Counted from the stretch's first letter, positions 49,016 to 61,142 are shown. The stretch is 64,000 nt of DNA from Pelagibacterales bacterium SAG-MED19 (GCA_014654035.1 JACWDQ010000006.1:1-64000); one strand, 5' to 3'. Notes: generated by a model from the sequence alone, not told the origin. Numbers and translations: made by a program.

Positions 49016-50969
49016 AATTGAAGTTTATTGGATCAACATCAACTGACAGTTTTATTCCAGGTTGAAATTTGTAATTTGGAATTACTGTTGCTAATGAATT
49101 TTGTAACTTTAATGTTTTTGCTCCTCTAATTAACAGTCTTATTCTATATCTTTTTTTTATTCTATATATTGGAGCACTTACTGGACCAAGAATTTTTCCA
49201 TTTAACTTATTTTCTATAAATGTTTTAAATTTGTATGCCTCTTTTTCTAATTTTGTTTCATTGTCTCCGGTTAAGATCAAAGAAATAAACCTTTGAAATG
49301 GCGGTAGTTTGTTTTTTTTTCTTATATCTAATTCTCTATTTAAAAAAATATCTGGATTACTATTAGTTAAATCAGAAATCATTTTAGTATTATTATTATA
49401 AGTTTGAAAATAAACTATTGCAGGTTTACCTGCTCTTCCTGCTCTTCCAGAAAGTTGATGATATAATTGTAAATTTTTTTCTGCAGATCTTAAATCATGT
49501 CCTTGTGAAGAAAGATCAATATCAACTACTACAATACAATTTAAATTAGGAAAATGAAAACCTTTAGAGATTAACTGTGTTCCAACTAAAATTTGAATTT
49601 CGTTATTAATTATTTTTTCTAACTTTGAGCTTGAATCCTTTTTATTCATAGTATCGCTAGAAAAAATTTCAATTCTTTTTAAAGGGAATTTTTTTTTAAC
49701 TTCTTCAGATATCCTTTCAACGCCGGGGCCACTAAAAATAATTTCACATTCTCCTTCTTTTACACAAGTTCTTTTTAAATATGATTTAAAACCACAATAG
49801 TGACACAACAAATTATTCTTATTTTTATGATAAACTAAATTAATTGAGCAGTTTGGACATGAATAACTATTTAAACATTTTTTACAAAGCACATGTGGAG
49901 AAAATCCACGTCGATTTAAAAAGAATAGAACTTGATCATTTTTGTTGAGATGAAAGTTTACTTTATCTATTATCTTTTTTGAAAGCCAAGATTGTTTTTC
50001 TAGTTTAGTTTCATTTAAATTAATTATTTCATAATTTGGCAATGATGCATTTTGATAGCGTTGTTCTAATCTAGAAATACTATACTTCCCTTTTTGTATA
50101 TTTTCGAATGTTTCGACTGAAGGTACAGCTGTTATCAAGTTGATAGGAATATTTTCAAATGATGCTCTTGAGATCGCCATATCTCTTGCGTTGTAAGTAA
50201 TGCCCTCATCTTGTTTATAAGACTGATCATGTTCTTCATCAACAATAATTAAACCTAATTTTCTAAATGGTAAAAATAATGATGATCTTGCACCTATTAC
50301 AACTTTTATTTCTCCATTAGCAACACCACTCCAAATAATTTCTTTTTTTTTTTTTGAAATACCAGAGTGCCAAACTGCAGGAGTAATTCCAAAAAATTCT
50401 AAAAATTTTTTTTCAAATTGGCTCGTTAAACCGATTTCAGGTAAAAGTATAAGACCTTGGAAACCTTTATTCATTATTTTTTTTAAAGCTGAAAAATAAA
50501 CCATAGTTTTACCTGAGCCTGTAGTGCCTTGAAGAACGTGTACCCTAAACTTTTCACTAGAAATATTCATTTTTTTTAAAGATTTTTTTTGTTCTTCTGA
50601 AAGTTTAATTGAACTTGTCTTAATACTTGTTTTAAAATTTTTGTAGGTGTCTCTTTGATGCTTTTCTACAGCTTTACTACTCAATAAAACTAGCCTTAAA
50701 GCCATTCCTTTTGGGATTAAATTGTATTCAGAAAACCAATTAAGAAATTTAATCGTTGTTTTTTTTAATGGAGTAACATCTAATTTTTTTAAGACATTTT
50801 TTACTTCAAAACTTCTATTATTTTTTTTCTCAAATTCATCCCAGACAACACCTGTAATTTTAGATTTACCAAATGGTACAACCACGTAATCACCTACTTT
50901 TAAATTTATATCGCTTTTATAAGTAAACGGGTGATTAAATATGTTTGGTAATAGAATCGGTACTTTCAT
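49014..50969 (-). CDS. priA: Primosomal helicase PriA
   Basis: A 651-residue superfamily 2 DNA helicase that restarts stalled forks. An N-terminal 3'-binding domain (about 1-100) is followed by Walker A LQGTTGSGKTMVYF (about 145), the DEEH box IIVDEEHDQSYKQDEG and motif LLPEIGLT. The zinc-binding region begins CKKCLNSYSCPNCS and CHYCG. Its last pair reads TCVKEGEC instead of the usual CxxC. GTQLISKGFHFPNL and QLSGRAGRAGKPAIVYFQT are helicase motifs V and VI. It is shorter than E. coli PriA (about 730) and lies between lpd and the atp operon. Confidence 0.95.
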   Translation of the reverse strand: MKVPILLPNIFNHPFTYKSDINLKVGDYVVVPFGKSKITGVVWDEFEKKNNRSFEVKNVLKKLDVTPLKKTTIKFLNWFSEYNLIPKGMALRLVLLSSKAVEKHQRDTYKNFKTSIKTSSIKLSEEQKKSLKKMNISSEKFRVHVLQGTTGSGKTMVYFSALKKIMNKGFQGLILLPEIGLTSQFEKKFLEFFGITPAVWHSGISKKKKEIIWSGVANGEIKVVIGARSSLFLPFRKLGLIIVDEEHDQSYKQDEGITYNARDMAISRASFENIPINLITAVPSVETFENIQKGKYSISRLEQRYQNASLPNYEIINLNETKLEKQSWLSKKIIDKVNFHLNKNDQVLFFLNRRGFSPHVLCKKCLNSYSCPNCSINLVYHKNKNNLLCHYCGFKSYLKRTCVKEGECEIIFSGPGVERISEEVKKKFPLKRIEIFSSDTMNKKDSSSKLEKIINNEIQILVGTQLISKGFHFPNLNCIVVVDIDLSSQGHDLRSAEKNLQLYHQLSGRAGRAGKPAIVYFQTYNNNTKMISDLTNSNPDIFLNRELDIRKKNKLPPFQRFISLILTGDNETKLEKEAYKFKTFIENKLNGKILGPVSAPIYRIKKRYRIRLLIRGAKTLKLQNSLATVIPNYKFQPGIKLSVDVDPINFN

Positions 50970-50991
50970 GTCTAAATAATATGAAAATATA

Positions 50992-52392
50992 TTAAGAGTG
51001 TATTGCTCTTTTATCTACTGATAATGCTGCTTCTTTTACAGCCTCTGAAAATGTGGGGTGTGCATGACATGTTCTTGCAATATCCTCTGAACTAGCACCA
51101 AATTCCATCGCAACTCCTATTTCAGCAATCAATTCACCCGCGTGAGGTCCTATCAGGTGTGCTCCTAAAACTTTATCAGTTTTTTCATCTGCAAGTATTT
51201 TTACAAATCCTTCAGCATCATCTATAGCCTTTGCTCTGGAGTTTGCCATAAATGAAAATTTACCAATCTTATATTTAATATTTTTTTCTTTTAGCTGTTC
51301 TTCTGTCTTTCCAATAGAAGCAACTTCGGGAGTAGTATAAATAACCCCAGGTATGGTATCGTAATTAACATGACCAGATTGACCTGCAATATTTTCAGCA
51401 ACTGCAATTCCTTCATCTTCTGCTTTATGAGCAAGCATAGGACCACTAATAACATCACCTATTGCGTAAACATTTTCAATGTTAGTTTTAAATGATTTGT
51501 CAGTTTTTACTCTTTTTTTCTCATCCAATTTAATTCCAATTGACTCTAAATTTAGACCTTTTGTATTTGGTTTTCTTCCAACTGATATAAGCACAACATT
51601 ACATTCAAAATTATTTTTATTTCCATCTTTGTCAATTGTAGATACAATTGCTCCTGATTTATTTTTTTTAATAGCTTCAACTTTATTTTGCATATTAAAT
51701 TTAATGCCTTGTTTTTTAAGAATTTTCATAAATTCATCAGAAATCTCTTTATCCATACCAGGAGTGATGTGATCTAAAAATTCAACAACTTCTACTTCAG
51801 CACCAAGTCTTGACCACACAGATCCCATTTCTAATCCAATATAACCCCCACCAACAACAACCATTTTTTTCGGAACCTGTTCTAATTTTAAGGCACCAGT
51901 TGATGAAACGATTACTTTTTCGTCATATTCAATGCCTGGCAAAGGCACAGGGTCAGAGCCTGTTGCAATTACAACATTGTCTGTTTCGACTAAAGTTTCT
52001 TTATTTTTATGATCTTTAATTAAAATTTGATTTTTTGATTTAAAACTTCCAGTACCTTTAAAGTACACAACCTTATTTTTTTTTAGTAAAAACTCAACTC
52101 CTTTAGTTAATATCGTAACTGCTTTATCTTTATTTTTCATCATTTTGCTTAGGTTAAGTTTAACTTCTCCAGTCTCTATCCCTTTCTTTGATAAATTTTG
52201 GGCTTTATGAAATTCTTCTGATAAATTTAATAAACTTTTTGATGGAATACATCCAACGTTTAGACAAGTCCCACCTAAAGAACCTCGTGACTCAATACAT
52301 GCAGTTTTAAGACCTAATTGTGCTAGTCTTATTGCACACACATAACCTCCTGGACCACCACCAATAACTACCGCTTGAAATTTATCTATCAT
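50992..52392 (-). CDS. lpd: Dihydrolipoamide dehydrogenase (E3)
   Basis: A 466-residue FAD flavoprotein that reoxidises lipoyl groups with NAD. The FAD motif is AVVIGGGPGGYVCAIRLAQ (about 8-26), the redox-active disulfide is GGTCLNVGCIPSKSLL (about 40-55) and the NAD site is VVVGGGYIGLEMGSVWSRLG (about 180). The C-terminal HAHPTFSEAVKEAAL holds the active-site His of the partner subunit. It follows sucB by no more than one base, so it is the dedicated E3 of the 2-oxoglutarate dehydrogenase complex. Confidence 0.97.
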   Translation of the reverse strand: MIDKFQAVVIGGGPGGYVCAIRLAQLGLKTACIESRGSLGGTCLNVGCIPSKSLLNLSEEFHKAQNLSKKGIETGEVKLNLSKMMKNKDKAVTILTKGVEFLLKKNKVVYFKGTGSFKSKNQILIKDHKNKETLVETDNVVIATGSDPVPLPGIEYDEKVIVSSTGALKLEQVPKKMVVVGGGYIGLEMGSVWSRLGAEVEVVEFLDHITPGMDKEISDEFMKILKKQGIKFNMQNKVEAIKKNKSGAIVSTIDKDGNKNNFECNVVLISVGRKPNTKGLNLESIGIKLDEKKRVKTDKSFKTNIENVYAIGDVISGPMLAHKAEDEGIAVAENIAGQSGHVNYDTIPGVIYTTPEVASIGKTEEQLKEKNIKYKIGKFSFMANSRAKAIDDAEGFVKILADEKTDKVLGAHLIGPHAGELIAEIGVAMEFGASSEDIARTCHAHPTFSEAVKEAALSVDKRAIHS

Positions 52393-53679
52393 TTAAATAT
52401 CTAAAAATAACCTTCTAGGATCTTCTAAATTTTCTTTTATCATTTTTAAAAATGAAACTGATTCTTTGCCATCAATAATCCTATGATCATATGACAATGC
52501 TAAATACATAATAGGTCTAATCTTTATTTCTCCATTTATAGCCATTGGCCTATCAACAATATTGTGCATTCCTAATACTCCTGATTGAGGCAAATTTAAT
52601 ATTGGTGTTGATAACATTGAACCATAAACACCACCATTGCTTATAGTGAATGTTCCTCCCTGAAGATCATCAATAGTGAGTTTACCTTCTCTTGCTTTTT
52701 CAGAAATTTCTTTGATATTTTTTTCTATATCTGCAAAAGATAATTCATCAGCATTTTTTAGAACTGGAACTACCAAACCCTTCTCTGTTCCAACTGCAAA
52801 ACTTATATTATAATAATTTTTATAGACAATTTCGTTACCCTCTATCTCTGCATTTACTGCTGGGTAATTCTTTAAGGCTACAACAGTTGCTTTTACAAAA
52901 AATGACATAAAACCTAATTTAACTCCATAACGATTTTGAAAATCTTCCTGATTTTCTTTTCTCATCTCCATGACATTTGTCATATCAACTTCATTAAAAG
53001 TGGTTAGCAACGCTGCATTTTCTTGGGCCTGCTTCAATCTTTTTGCAATAGTTTGTCTTAACCTGGTCATTTTAATTCTTTCTTCTTGACCATGTTTGAT
53101 TTTTCGCTCTGATGGAGGTGGATTTACTCCCATCAAATTAATTAGATCACCCTTTAAAATTCTACCATCTTTTCCAGATCCTTTAATTTTCTCAACATCA
53201 ATTTTTTTTTCACTTACAATTTTTCTTACAGCTGGAGATAAAGTTTGGTCTTTTTGAATCTGTGGTTTTTCTTTATCTTCATTGATTTCGTTTGTTAAAA
53301 CTAAAGGTTGATCTTCTATCTCATTTTCCTTTTTATCAAAAATTTCAGGTTCATCTTTTTGAGTATCTAGTTTTATTACATTATTTTCTTCTTTCTTTGG
53401 CTCAATCTTTTTAATTTCTTCTTTCTCTGACTCTCCTTTGTCACTGGAAGATACTGAACCTAATAAAGCTCCAACCTCGACAACTGAGCCATCTTTAGAA
53501 TTTATTTTTGTTAAAACTCCTGAAACTGGAGAAGGAACTTCTAAATTAACTTTATCAGTCTCTAGCTCTACTATCGGTTCATCAACTTCAACTTTATCAC
53601 CTTCAATTTTTAACCATTTTGAGACTGTTGCCTCTGTTATACTTTCACCAAGTACTGGAACTAAAATTTTTTCACTCAT
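52393..53679 (-). CDS. sucB: Dihydrolipoamide succinyltransferase (E2 of 2-oxoglutarate dehydrogenase)
   Basis: A 428-residue acyltransferase. A single lipoyl domain (1-76) has the lipoyl Lys in [16 protein letters not shown] long, highly charged Lys/Glu linker (about 80-150) precedes the subunit-binding domain [21 protein letters not shown]. The catalytic domain (about 195-428) contains [13 protein letters not shown] and the active-site His and Asp in [17 protein letters not shown]. The order sucA-sucB-lpd matches the complex. It lies six bases after sucA. Confidence 0.97.
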   Translation of the reverse strand: MSEKILVPVLGESITEATVSKWLKIEGDKVEVDEPIVELETDKVNLEVPSPVSGVLTKINSKDGSVVEVGALLGSVSSSDKGESEKEEIKKIEPKKEENNVIKLDTQKDEPEIFDKKENEIEDQPLVLTNEINEDKEKPQIQKDQTLSPAVRKIVSEKKIDVEKIKGSGKDGRILKGDLINLMGVNPPPSERKIKHGQEERIKMTRLRQTIAKRLKQAQENAALLTTFNEVDMTNVMEMRKENQEDFQNRYGVKLGFMSFFVKATVVALKNYPAVNAEIEGNEIVYKNYYNISFAVGTEKGLVVPVLKNADELSFADIEKNIKEISEKAREGKLTIDDLQGGTFTISNGGVYGSMLSTPILNLPQSGVLGMHNIVDRPMAINGEIKIRPIMYLALSYDHRIIDGKESVSFLKMIKENLEDPRRLFLDI

Positions 53680-53685
53680 TTATAT

Positions 53686-56559
53686 TTATTCAAAAACTTT
53701 CTTTATAATTTCTTGTTGTTGAGAAATATGCCATTTTGCATATCCTGTTGCTGGAGATGCGTCTGGGCTTCTTCCTATATAAGAAATATGATTATTATTA
53801 GCCTTTATATTATCTAATGTCCATTGGATATAATCTCTTACGGAAAACCACGCTCCCATATTTTTTGGTTCTTCCTGACACCAATAAAATTTAGCATTTT
53901 TAATATAAGGCCTTAATTCTTTAGCTAAAGCTTTCGCTGGAAATGGATATAATTGCTCAATTCTAAAAAAAATAATATTATCTTTTTTTAACTTTTCTCT
54001 AGCTTCTAACAAATCAAAGTAAATTTTTCCTGAACAAATGATAACTTTTGTAATTTTTTCAGGACTATTTAATTTTATAAAACCTCTGCTTTTTGGATCA
54101 ATTGCGTGATCCCACAAAACTCTATGAAATGAATTTTGTTTACTAAAATCATCAATATTGGAAACACACTCCTTGTGTCTTAACAAAGATTTAGGAGTCA
54201 TAATTACTAATGGCTTTCTAAAATCTCTATGCATTTGTCTTCTTAAAGCGTGAAAATAATTAGCAGGAGTTGTACAATTCATGACTTGCATATTATCGTT
54301 TGAGCATAATTGTAAGAATCTTTCTAATCTCGCTGAAGAATGTTCTGGACCTTGTCCTTCATATCCATGTGGTAACAACATTACTAAGCCAGATGCTCTA
54401 GACCATTTTCTTTCCCCAGATGCAATAAATTGATCGATAACAACTTGAGCACCATTTGCAAAGTCTCCAAATTGGGCTTCCCACAATGTTAATGTATTTG
54501 GTTCAACTAAACTATAGCCATATTCAAAACCTAGAACTGCTAGCTCAGATAAAAAACTGTCTACAACTTCAAAATGCTTTTGATTAGCAGAAATATTATT
54601 GAGAGGCACATATCTTGAATTATTCAATTGATTTCTTAAAACAGAATGTCTTTGACTAAATGTTCCTCTTCCTGAATCTTGACCAACTAATCTTACTGGG
54701 TATCCTTCTTCTAGTAAAGAGCCAAAAGCCAACGCTTCAGCAGTTGACCAATCAATATTTTTACCATTTTTTACGCTTAACTTTCTGTTATCCAATATTT
54801 TTGAAATTGTTTTATGAAGATTAATTTCTTTAGGAATAGTGTTAATTTTATTTGATATTTGCAGCAATTTTTTTGTATCAAAACCTGTTACACCCCTTTT
54901 GTCTTTTCCTCTTTCAGGCTTATATCTGGACCATGTTCCTTCAAACCATTCAATTTTTGGTTTGTAATCTTTTGCATTTTCATATTGTTCATTAAGCAAA
55001 TCTTTAAATTTTTTGGTGGCATCATTCAAATAATCATTTGAAATTGAACCTTCGTTAACCAATTTTTCACCATAAACTTTTACAGGTGAAGGATGTGATC
55101 GAATTTTTTTATACATAAGTGGTTGTGTAAATGAAGGTTCGTCTCCCTCATTGTGACCAAATCTCCTGTAACAAATTAAATCAATAACAACATCTCTATT
55201 AAATTTTAATCTAAAATCAGTAGCTATTCGCGCAGCATAGACTACTGCTTCTGGGTCATCCCCATTAACATGGATAATTGGAGCTTCTACCATTTTTGCG
55301 ATATCGGAGGGGTACGGTGATGATCTAGCAAATCTTGGACTTGTAGTAAAACCAATCTGGTTATTTACTATAATATGAATAGTTCCGCCTGTATTGTGAC
55401 CAGGAAGTCCTGACATAGCAAAACATTCTGCAACCACTCCTTGGCCAGCAAAAGCAGCATCTCCATGAATTAATATCGGAAGTACTTTTTTTCTTTCTTT
55501 ATCTTTATGAAAATATTGTTTTGCCCTTGTTTGACCAAGTACAACCGGATTTACAGCTTCCAGATGAGATGGATTATCAGTCAAGCTCACATGTACAGAG
55601 TTTCCATCAAACTCTCTATTAGACGATGCACCTAAATGATATTTTACATCTCCAGCACTTTCTTCTACTGAAGGATTAGTTTCTCCAGCAAATTCATTAA
55701 ATATTCTTTTATATGACTTTTGAAGCACGTTTGCCAAAACATTTAGTCTCCCTCTATGAGACATACCGATTTTAACTTCTTTTACTTTTGACTGACCGCC
55801 TATTTTAATTATTTGCTCAAGTGCTGGAATTAAACTTTCACCACCATCAAGACCAAATCTTTTTGTACCAACATATTTAGTATGCAAAAATTTTTCAAAA
55901 CCTTCTGCTTGAATCAATTTTTTAAGAATTGCCTCTTTACCATTTTGAGTAAATTTAAAATCATCAGTTTTTTCAACTCTATCTCTAAACCATTTTCTTT
56001 CAGTAGGATTAGAAATATGCATATATTCATAACCTAAAGAACCACAGTATTTTTCTCTTAAAAAACTTAATATTTCATTGATATTAGAATGTTGTTTGTT
56101 AGTCACGCCATCTAGAAAAATTTTTTTTTGATAATCTTCTTTACTAAATCCATAAGACTCGGGATGAAGTTCATCTAAATAATCTGATTTAAGTAATCCT
56201 AATGGATCTAATTTAGCTATTAAATGTCCTCGCTGTCTATAGGACCTAATCATTGCGACAGCTTTAATTGAATTTGCATTTGATTTAATTAATTCTACTT
56301 CACTCAACTGACTAGTTTTATTATTTTGAGCATATGATTTTTTTATAGAAAATTTTTTGGAAGGACCCCATGATGGACCATTAATTTCATTAATAATGAC
56401 ATCTAACTCATCTCCAATCTCATCAAAATATCTTTTCCAGCTCTCCGGTAATGTTGGGTCGTTGTTAACAAATTTTATATACATATCTTCTATGAAAGCA
56501 TTATTAGATTTGTTTAAAAACGCTGTTTTTTGGTATTCGAGATTTTTAGATGAGGACAT
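53686..56559 (-). CDS. sucA: 2-oxoglutarate dehydrogenase E1 component
   Basis: A 957-residue thiamin-diphosphate decarboxylase of the TCA cycle. The N-terminal helix contains ALDLFKN-free MYIKFVNNDPTLPESWKRYF, the E2-contacting region. IGMSHRGRLNVLANVLQKSY (about 258) and HGDAAFAGQGVVAECFAMSGL bind substrate and cofactor. VNNQIGFTTSPRFARSSPYPSDIAKM and RRFGHNEGDEPSFTQPLMYK lie in the ThDP region, and QYENAKDYKP follows. The transketolase-like C-terminal domain (about 610-957) has DSGRGTFSQRHSV and HGYEGQGPEHSSARLERFLQ. The length is normal. Confidence 0.97.
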   Translation of the reverse strand: MSSSKNLEYQKTAFLNKSNNAFIEDMYIKFVNNDPTLPESWKRYFDEIGDELDVIINEINGPSWGPSKKFSIKKSYAQNNKTSQLSEVELIKSNANSIKAVAMIRSYRQRGHLIAKLDPLGLLKSDYLDELHPESYGFSKEDYQKKIFLDGVTNKQHSNINEILSFLREKYCGSLGYEYMHISNPTERKWFRDRVEKTDDFKFTQNGKEAILKKLIQAEGFEKFLHTKYVGTKRFGLDGGESLIPALEQIIKIGGQSKVKEVKIGMSHRGRLNVLANVLQKSYKRIFNEFAGETNPSVEESAGDVKYHLGASSNREFDGNSVHVSLTDNPSHLEAVNPVVLGQTRAKQYFHKDKERKKVLPILIHGDAAFAGQGVVAECFAMSGLPGHNTGGTIHIIVNNQIGFTTSPRFARSSPYPSDIAKMVEAPIIHVNGDDPEAVVYAARIATDFRLKFNRDVVIDLICYRRFGHNEGDEPSFTQPLMYKKIRSHPSPVKVYGEKLVNEGSISNDYLNDATKKFKDLLNEQYENAKDYKPKIEWFEGTWSRYKPERGKDKRGVTGFDTKKLLQISNKINTIPKEINLHKTISKILDNRKLSVKNGKNIDWSTAEALAFGSLLEEGYPVRLVGQDSGRGTFSQRHSVLRNQLNNSRYVPLNNISANQKHFEVVDSFLSELAVLGFEYGYSLVEPNTLTLWEAQFGDFANGAQVVIDQFIASGERKWSRASGLVMLLPHGYEGQGPEHSSARLERFLQLCSNDNMQVMNCTTPANYFHALRRQMHRDFRKPLVIMTPKSLLRHKECVSNIDDFSKQNSFHRVLWDHAIDPKSRGFIKLNSPEKITKVIICSGKIYFDLLEAREKLKKDNIIFFRIEQLYPFPAKALAKELRPYIKNAKFYWCQEEPKNMGAWFSVRDYIQWTLDNIKANNNHISYIGRSPDASPATGYAKWHISQQQEIIKKVFE

Positions 56560-56591
56560 TTTTTTTTAATATAAACCTAGAAAAAAAATTT

Positions 56592-57467
56592 TCAATTAGA
56601 CAATTTATTAAATAATGTTTCTCCAATTTTTGAAGGAGAGTTAGCTATAGTTATTCCACAATCTTCCATTTTTTTTATCTTATTTTCAGCTCCCCCTTGT
56701 CCTCCAGAAATAATTGCTCCAGCATGACCCATTCTCCGACCTGGAGGAGCAGTAATTCCTGCAATAAATCCTACTATGGGCTTTTTTATTTTATGATTTT
56801 TTACAAATTCTGCAGCTTCTTCTTCAGCTGTTCCTCCTATTTCACCAATCATTAAAATAGATTTTGTTTCTTCGTCATTTAGATATAGATCCAAACAATC
56901 AATAAAGTTAGTTCCGTTTATTGGATCTCCTCCTATTCCTATACATGTTGATTGACCTAAACCATTTTCTGTAGTTTGAGCAACAGCTTCATACGTTAAT
57001 GTTCCAGATCTAGAAACTATTCCGACTGAACCACGTTTATGAATATTTCCTGGCATTATGCCGATCTTACATTCATCAGGGGTAATAATTCCTGGGCAGT
57101 TTGGACCTATAAGTCTACTTTTTGAACCATTTAACTTTTGTCTAACTCTAAGCATATCCTGAACAGGGATACCTTCTGTAATACAAACTATTAATTCAAT
57201 AGACGCATCAATTGCCTCTATAATTGCAGCCGCAGCAAATTTAGCTGGAACATAAATCATTGTTGCATCTGCACCAACTTGATTTTTTGCTTCAACAACA
57301 CTATTAAAAACAGGTCTGTCTAAATGTTTTTGACCACCTTTTTTTGGTGTAACTCCACCAACTAAATTTGTTCCATATTTAATTGCTTGCTCTGAATGAA
57401 AAGTACCATGTGAACCGGTAAAGCCCTGACAAATGACTTTTGTATTTTTGTTAACTAGTACGGACAT
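56592..57467 (-). CDS. sucD: Succinyl-CoA synthetase alpha subunit
   Basis: A 291-residue subunit. [23 protein letters not shown] binds CoA (about 12-34), [20 protein letters not shown] is the family middle segment, and [21 protein letters not shown] carries the phosphohistidine (about 249). Together with SucC it conserves the energy of succinyl-CoA as ATP or GTP. It starts one base after sucC on the minus strand. About 32 bases with no visible terminator separate it from sucA. Confidence 0.97.
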   Translation of the reverse strand: MSVLVNKNTKVICQGFTGSHGTFHSEQAIKYGTNLVGGVTPKKGGQKHLDRPVFNSVVEAKNQVGADATMIYVPAKFAAAAIIEAIDASIELIVCITEGIPVQDMLRVRQKLNGSKSRLIGPNCPGIITPDECKIGIMPGNIHKRGSVGIVSRSGTLTYEAVAQTTENGLGQSTCIGIGGDPINGTNFIDCLDLYLNDEETKSILMIGEIGGTAEEEAAEFVKNHKIKKPIVGFIAGITAPPGRRMGHAGAIISGGQGGAENKIKKMEDCGITIANSPSKIGETLFNKLSN

Positions 57468-57468
57468 C

Positions 57469-58629
57469 TTACTTTATTGCCTCAACTATCTTTTTGGCTG
57501 CGTCATCTAAATTTTCAGCAGAAATTAATTTTAATTCAGAATTGTCTAATATTTCTTTTCCCTCTTTAAAATTTGTGCCTGCAAGCCTGACAACAAGAGG
57601 GACTTTAATATTTATTTCTTTTGCTGCATCTACTACTCCTTGGGCAAGTACATCACATCTCATTATACCTCCAAAAATATTAATCAAAATTCCTTTAACA
57701 TTTTTATCTGATAAAATAATTTTTAATGCTGCAGAAACTTTTTCTTTTGAGGCGCCTCCACCTACATCTAAAAAGTTAGCTGGTTCTTTTCCATATAATT
57801 TAATTATATCCATAGTTGCCATAGCTAAACCTGCTCCGTTAACCATACAACCAATGCTTCCATCTAATTTGATATAAGCTAAATCATGTTTGCTAGCTTC
57901 TATTTCTGTTGGATCTTCTTCATTTAAATCTCTTAATTCAATAATTTCTGGATGTCTAAATAAAGCATTAGAGTCAAAATTTACTTTTGCATCTAAACAA
58001 ATTATTTTTTCTTCTTTTGTTAAAATTAATGGATTAACCTCGACCATATTTGCGTCTGTGTTTATAAACATTTTATAAATTGATTTTATTAGAGATATTG
58101 CTTGTGATTTTGCGTTATCATTTAAATTGAAAATCTTAATTATTTCTAGACAATCTTTTTCTGAAATTTCATTATTTATATCAACTTTTGTTGTAATTAT
58201 TTTCTCAGGAGTTTTTTTAGCTACTTCTTCGATATCCATTCCACCTTGATCACTAGATATGAATGCAATTTTAGAACTAGCTCTATCCACTAAACAAGAG
58301 AGATAAAATTCTTTTTCTATACTTGAAGATGCTTCAACATATAATCTTTTTACTTCTCTACCCTCTGGTCCCGTTTGGTGAGTTACTAAGGTTTTTCCCA
58401 TTAGTTCTTTTGCAGCTTTATTTAATTCATCAATAGTATCTAAAATTTTTACACCACCTGCTTTACCCCTTCCGCCAGCATGAATCTGAGCTTTTAAAAC
58501 ATATTTTTGTGTATTTAACAATTTTGCTTTTTTTACTAATTCATCAACAGAAAGAGCAAACACCCCCTCGGGAACAATTGCTCCATATTTTTTTAATATT
58601 TGTTTTGCTTGATGTTCGTGAATATTCAT
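57469..58629 (-). CDS. sucC: Succinyl-CoA synthetase beta subunit
   Basis: A 386-residue ATP-grasp subunit. [22 protein letters not shown] is the classic N-terminus. [17 protein letters not shown] (about 46-62) is the nucleotide-binding loop. [25 protein letters not shown] binds metal (about 197-220), and [19 protein letters not shown] lies in the C-terminal CoA-contact domain. It lies between mdh and sucD, one or two bases from each. Full length. Confidence 0.97.
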   Translation of the reverse strand: MNIHEHQAKQILKKYGAIVPEGVFALSVDELVKKAKLLNTQKYVLKAQIHAGGRGKAGGVKILDTIDELNKAAKELMGKTLVTHQTGPEGREVKRLYVEASSSIEKEFYLSCLVDRASSKIAFISSDQGGMDIEEVAKKTPEKIITTKVDINNEISEKDCLEIIKIFNLNDNAKSQAISLIKSIYKMFINTDANMVEVNPLILTKEEKIICLDAKVNFDSNALFRHPEIIELRDLNEEDPTEIEASKHDLAYIKLDGSIGCMVNGAGLAMATMDIIKLYGKEPANFLDVGGGASKEKVSAALKIILSDKNVKGILINIFGGIMRCDVLAQGVVDAAKEINIKVPLVVRLAGTNFKEGKEILDNSELKLISAENLDDAAKKIVEAIK

Positions 58630-58631
58630 TA

Positions 58632-59606
<975 letters not shown>

Positions 59607-61100
59607 TTATTTCATTGTTGGCATTACGAACTCAGCATTTGATCTAATTCCAGAAGGCCATCTTGATGTTATTGTTTTAAGTTTTGTATAAAATTTTATA
59701 CCCTCCATACCATGCATTGCGCTATCACCAAATAAAGATCTTTTCCAACCGCCAAAACTATGAAAGGCCATTGGAACTGGAATAGGAACATTAATACCAA
59801 CCATTCCAACTTGTATCTTGCTTGCAAAGGTTCTTCCCGCATCACCATCTCTGGTGTAAATACTAACCCCGTTTCCATATTCGTGATCATTAATAAGTTT
59901 TGTAGCTTCTTCAAAACTTTTAACTCTTACTACAGATAAAACTGGTCCAAATATTTCTTCTTTATATATTCTCATTTCTTTTTTTACGTGATCAAATAAA
60001 CAGCCGCCAATATAAAAACCATTTTCATAACCTTGTAATTTCAAATCCCTACCATCCACAACCAGCTTTGCACCTTCTTCTACTCCTAAATCAACATAAT
60101 CTTTAACTTTTTTTAAATGTTCTTTGGTGACTAAGGGTCCCATTTCAGAACTTTTATCCATTCCTGGACCAACTTTTAAAGCTTCTGCTTTTTTTGATAA
60201 CCTTGATACTAGCTCATCGCCTATATCTCCGACGGCTACAGCAACTGACTGAGCCATACATCTTTCTCCTGCGGATCCATATGCAGCTCCCATTAAACCA
60301 TTTACTGCACCATCTAAATCACAGTCAGGCATAACAACTAAATGATTTTTTGCACCTCCTAGTGCCTGAACTCTTTTTTCATTTTTTGCAGAATTTTCGT
60401 AAATATATTTTGCTATTGGTGTTGAGCCTACGAAACTAACTGCTTTAATATCTTTGTTAGTTAAGATTGCATCAACAACTTCTTTGTCTCCATTAACAAC
60501 ATTAAAAACTCCATCTGGAAGACCAGCTTCACTTAATAACTCTGCTAATTTAATTGCACATGATGGATCTTTTTCTGATGGTTTTAATATAAAAGTATTC
60601 CCACATGCAATTGCAATAGGAAACATCCACATTGGTACCATCGCTGGAAAATTAAAAGGTGTAATTCCTGCTACGACTCCTAATGGTTGACGCATAGACC
60701 AACTGTCAACATTAGTTCCAACATTTTCTGAAAATTCACCCTTAAGTAAATGAGGTATACCACAAGCAAACTCAACAACTTCTAAACCTCTTGTTAAAGA
60801 TCCTTTGGCATCTTCATAAACTTTACCATGCTCTGAGACTATTAACCTTGTAAGTTCATCTGAATTTTTTTCAATTAATTCTTTAAATTTGAACATTACT
60901 CTAGCTCTTACGAGTGATGGTTTTAATGACCATTCCTCAAATGCCTTTTGTGCAACTGTAACAGCTTGATCTAGATCTACTTTAGTAGCTAAACTGACCT
61001 CTTTTTCTTGTTCACCAGTTGCTGGATTGAAAACTTTACCTTTTTTATTAGACTTGCCAGGAATTATTTTTCCACCTACAAAATGTTCGATTAATTTCAT
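59607..61100 (-). CDS. mmsA: Methylmalonate-semialdehyde dehydrogenase (CoA-acylating)
   Basis: A 497-residue aldehyde dehydrogenase. The catalytic Cys is in GSAGERCMAQSVAVAV (about 284), preceded by RVQALGGAKNHLVVMPD. This replaces the usual Glu-bearing ELGGK, a feature of the CoA-dependent MmsA group. GVVAGITPFNFPAMVPMWMFPIA (about 135) and FIGSTPIAKYIYE-like VSFVGSTPIAKYIYE bind NAD. It converts methylmalonate or malonate semialdehyde to propionyl- or acetyl-CoA, which feeds the TCA genes around it. It lies 42 bases after sdhB and 12 before mdh. Confidence 0.94.
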   Translation of the reverse strand: MKLIEHFVGGKIIPGKSNKKGKVFNPATGEQEKEVSLATKVDLDQAVTVAQKAFEEWSLKPSLVRARVMFKFKELIEKNSDELTRLIVSEHGKVYEDAKGSLTRGLEVVEFACGIPHLLKGEFSENVGTNVDSWSMRQPLGVVAGITPFNFPAMVPMWMFPIAIACGNTFILKPSEKDPSCAIKLAELLSEAGLPDGVFNVVNGDKEVVDAILTNKDIKAVSFVGSTPIAKYIYENSAKNEKRVQALGGAKNHLVVMPDCDLDGAVNGLMGAAYGSAGERCMAQSVAVAVGDIGDELVSRLSKKAEALKVGPGMDKSSEMGPLVTKEHLKKVKDYVDLGVEEGAKLVVDGRDLKLQGYENGFYIGGCLFDHVKKEMRIYKEEIFGPVLSVVRVKSFEEATKLINDHEYGNGVSIYTRDGDAGRTFASKIQVGMVGINVPIPVPMAFHSFGGWKRSLFGDSAMHGMEGIKFYTKLKTITSRWPSGIRSNAEFVMPTMK

Positions 61101-61142
61101 GAATACGATCTTTTAGATTAAAAACACTTATTAGTCTATTGT

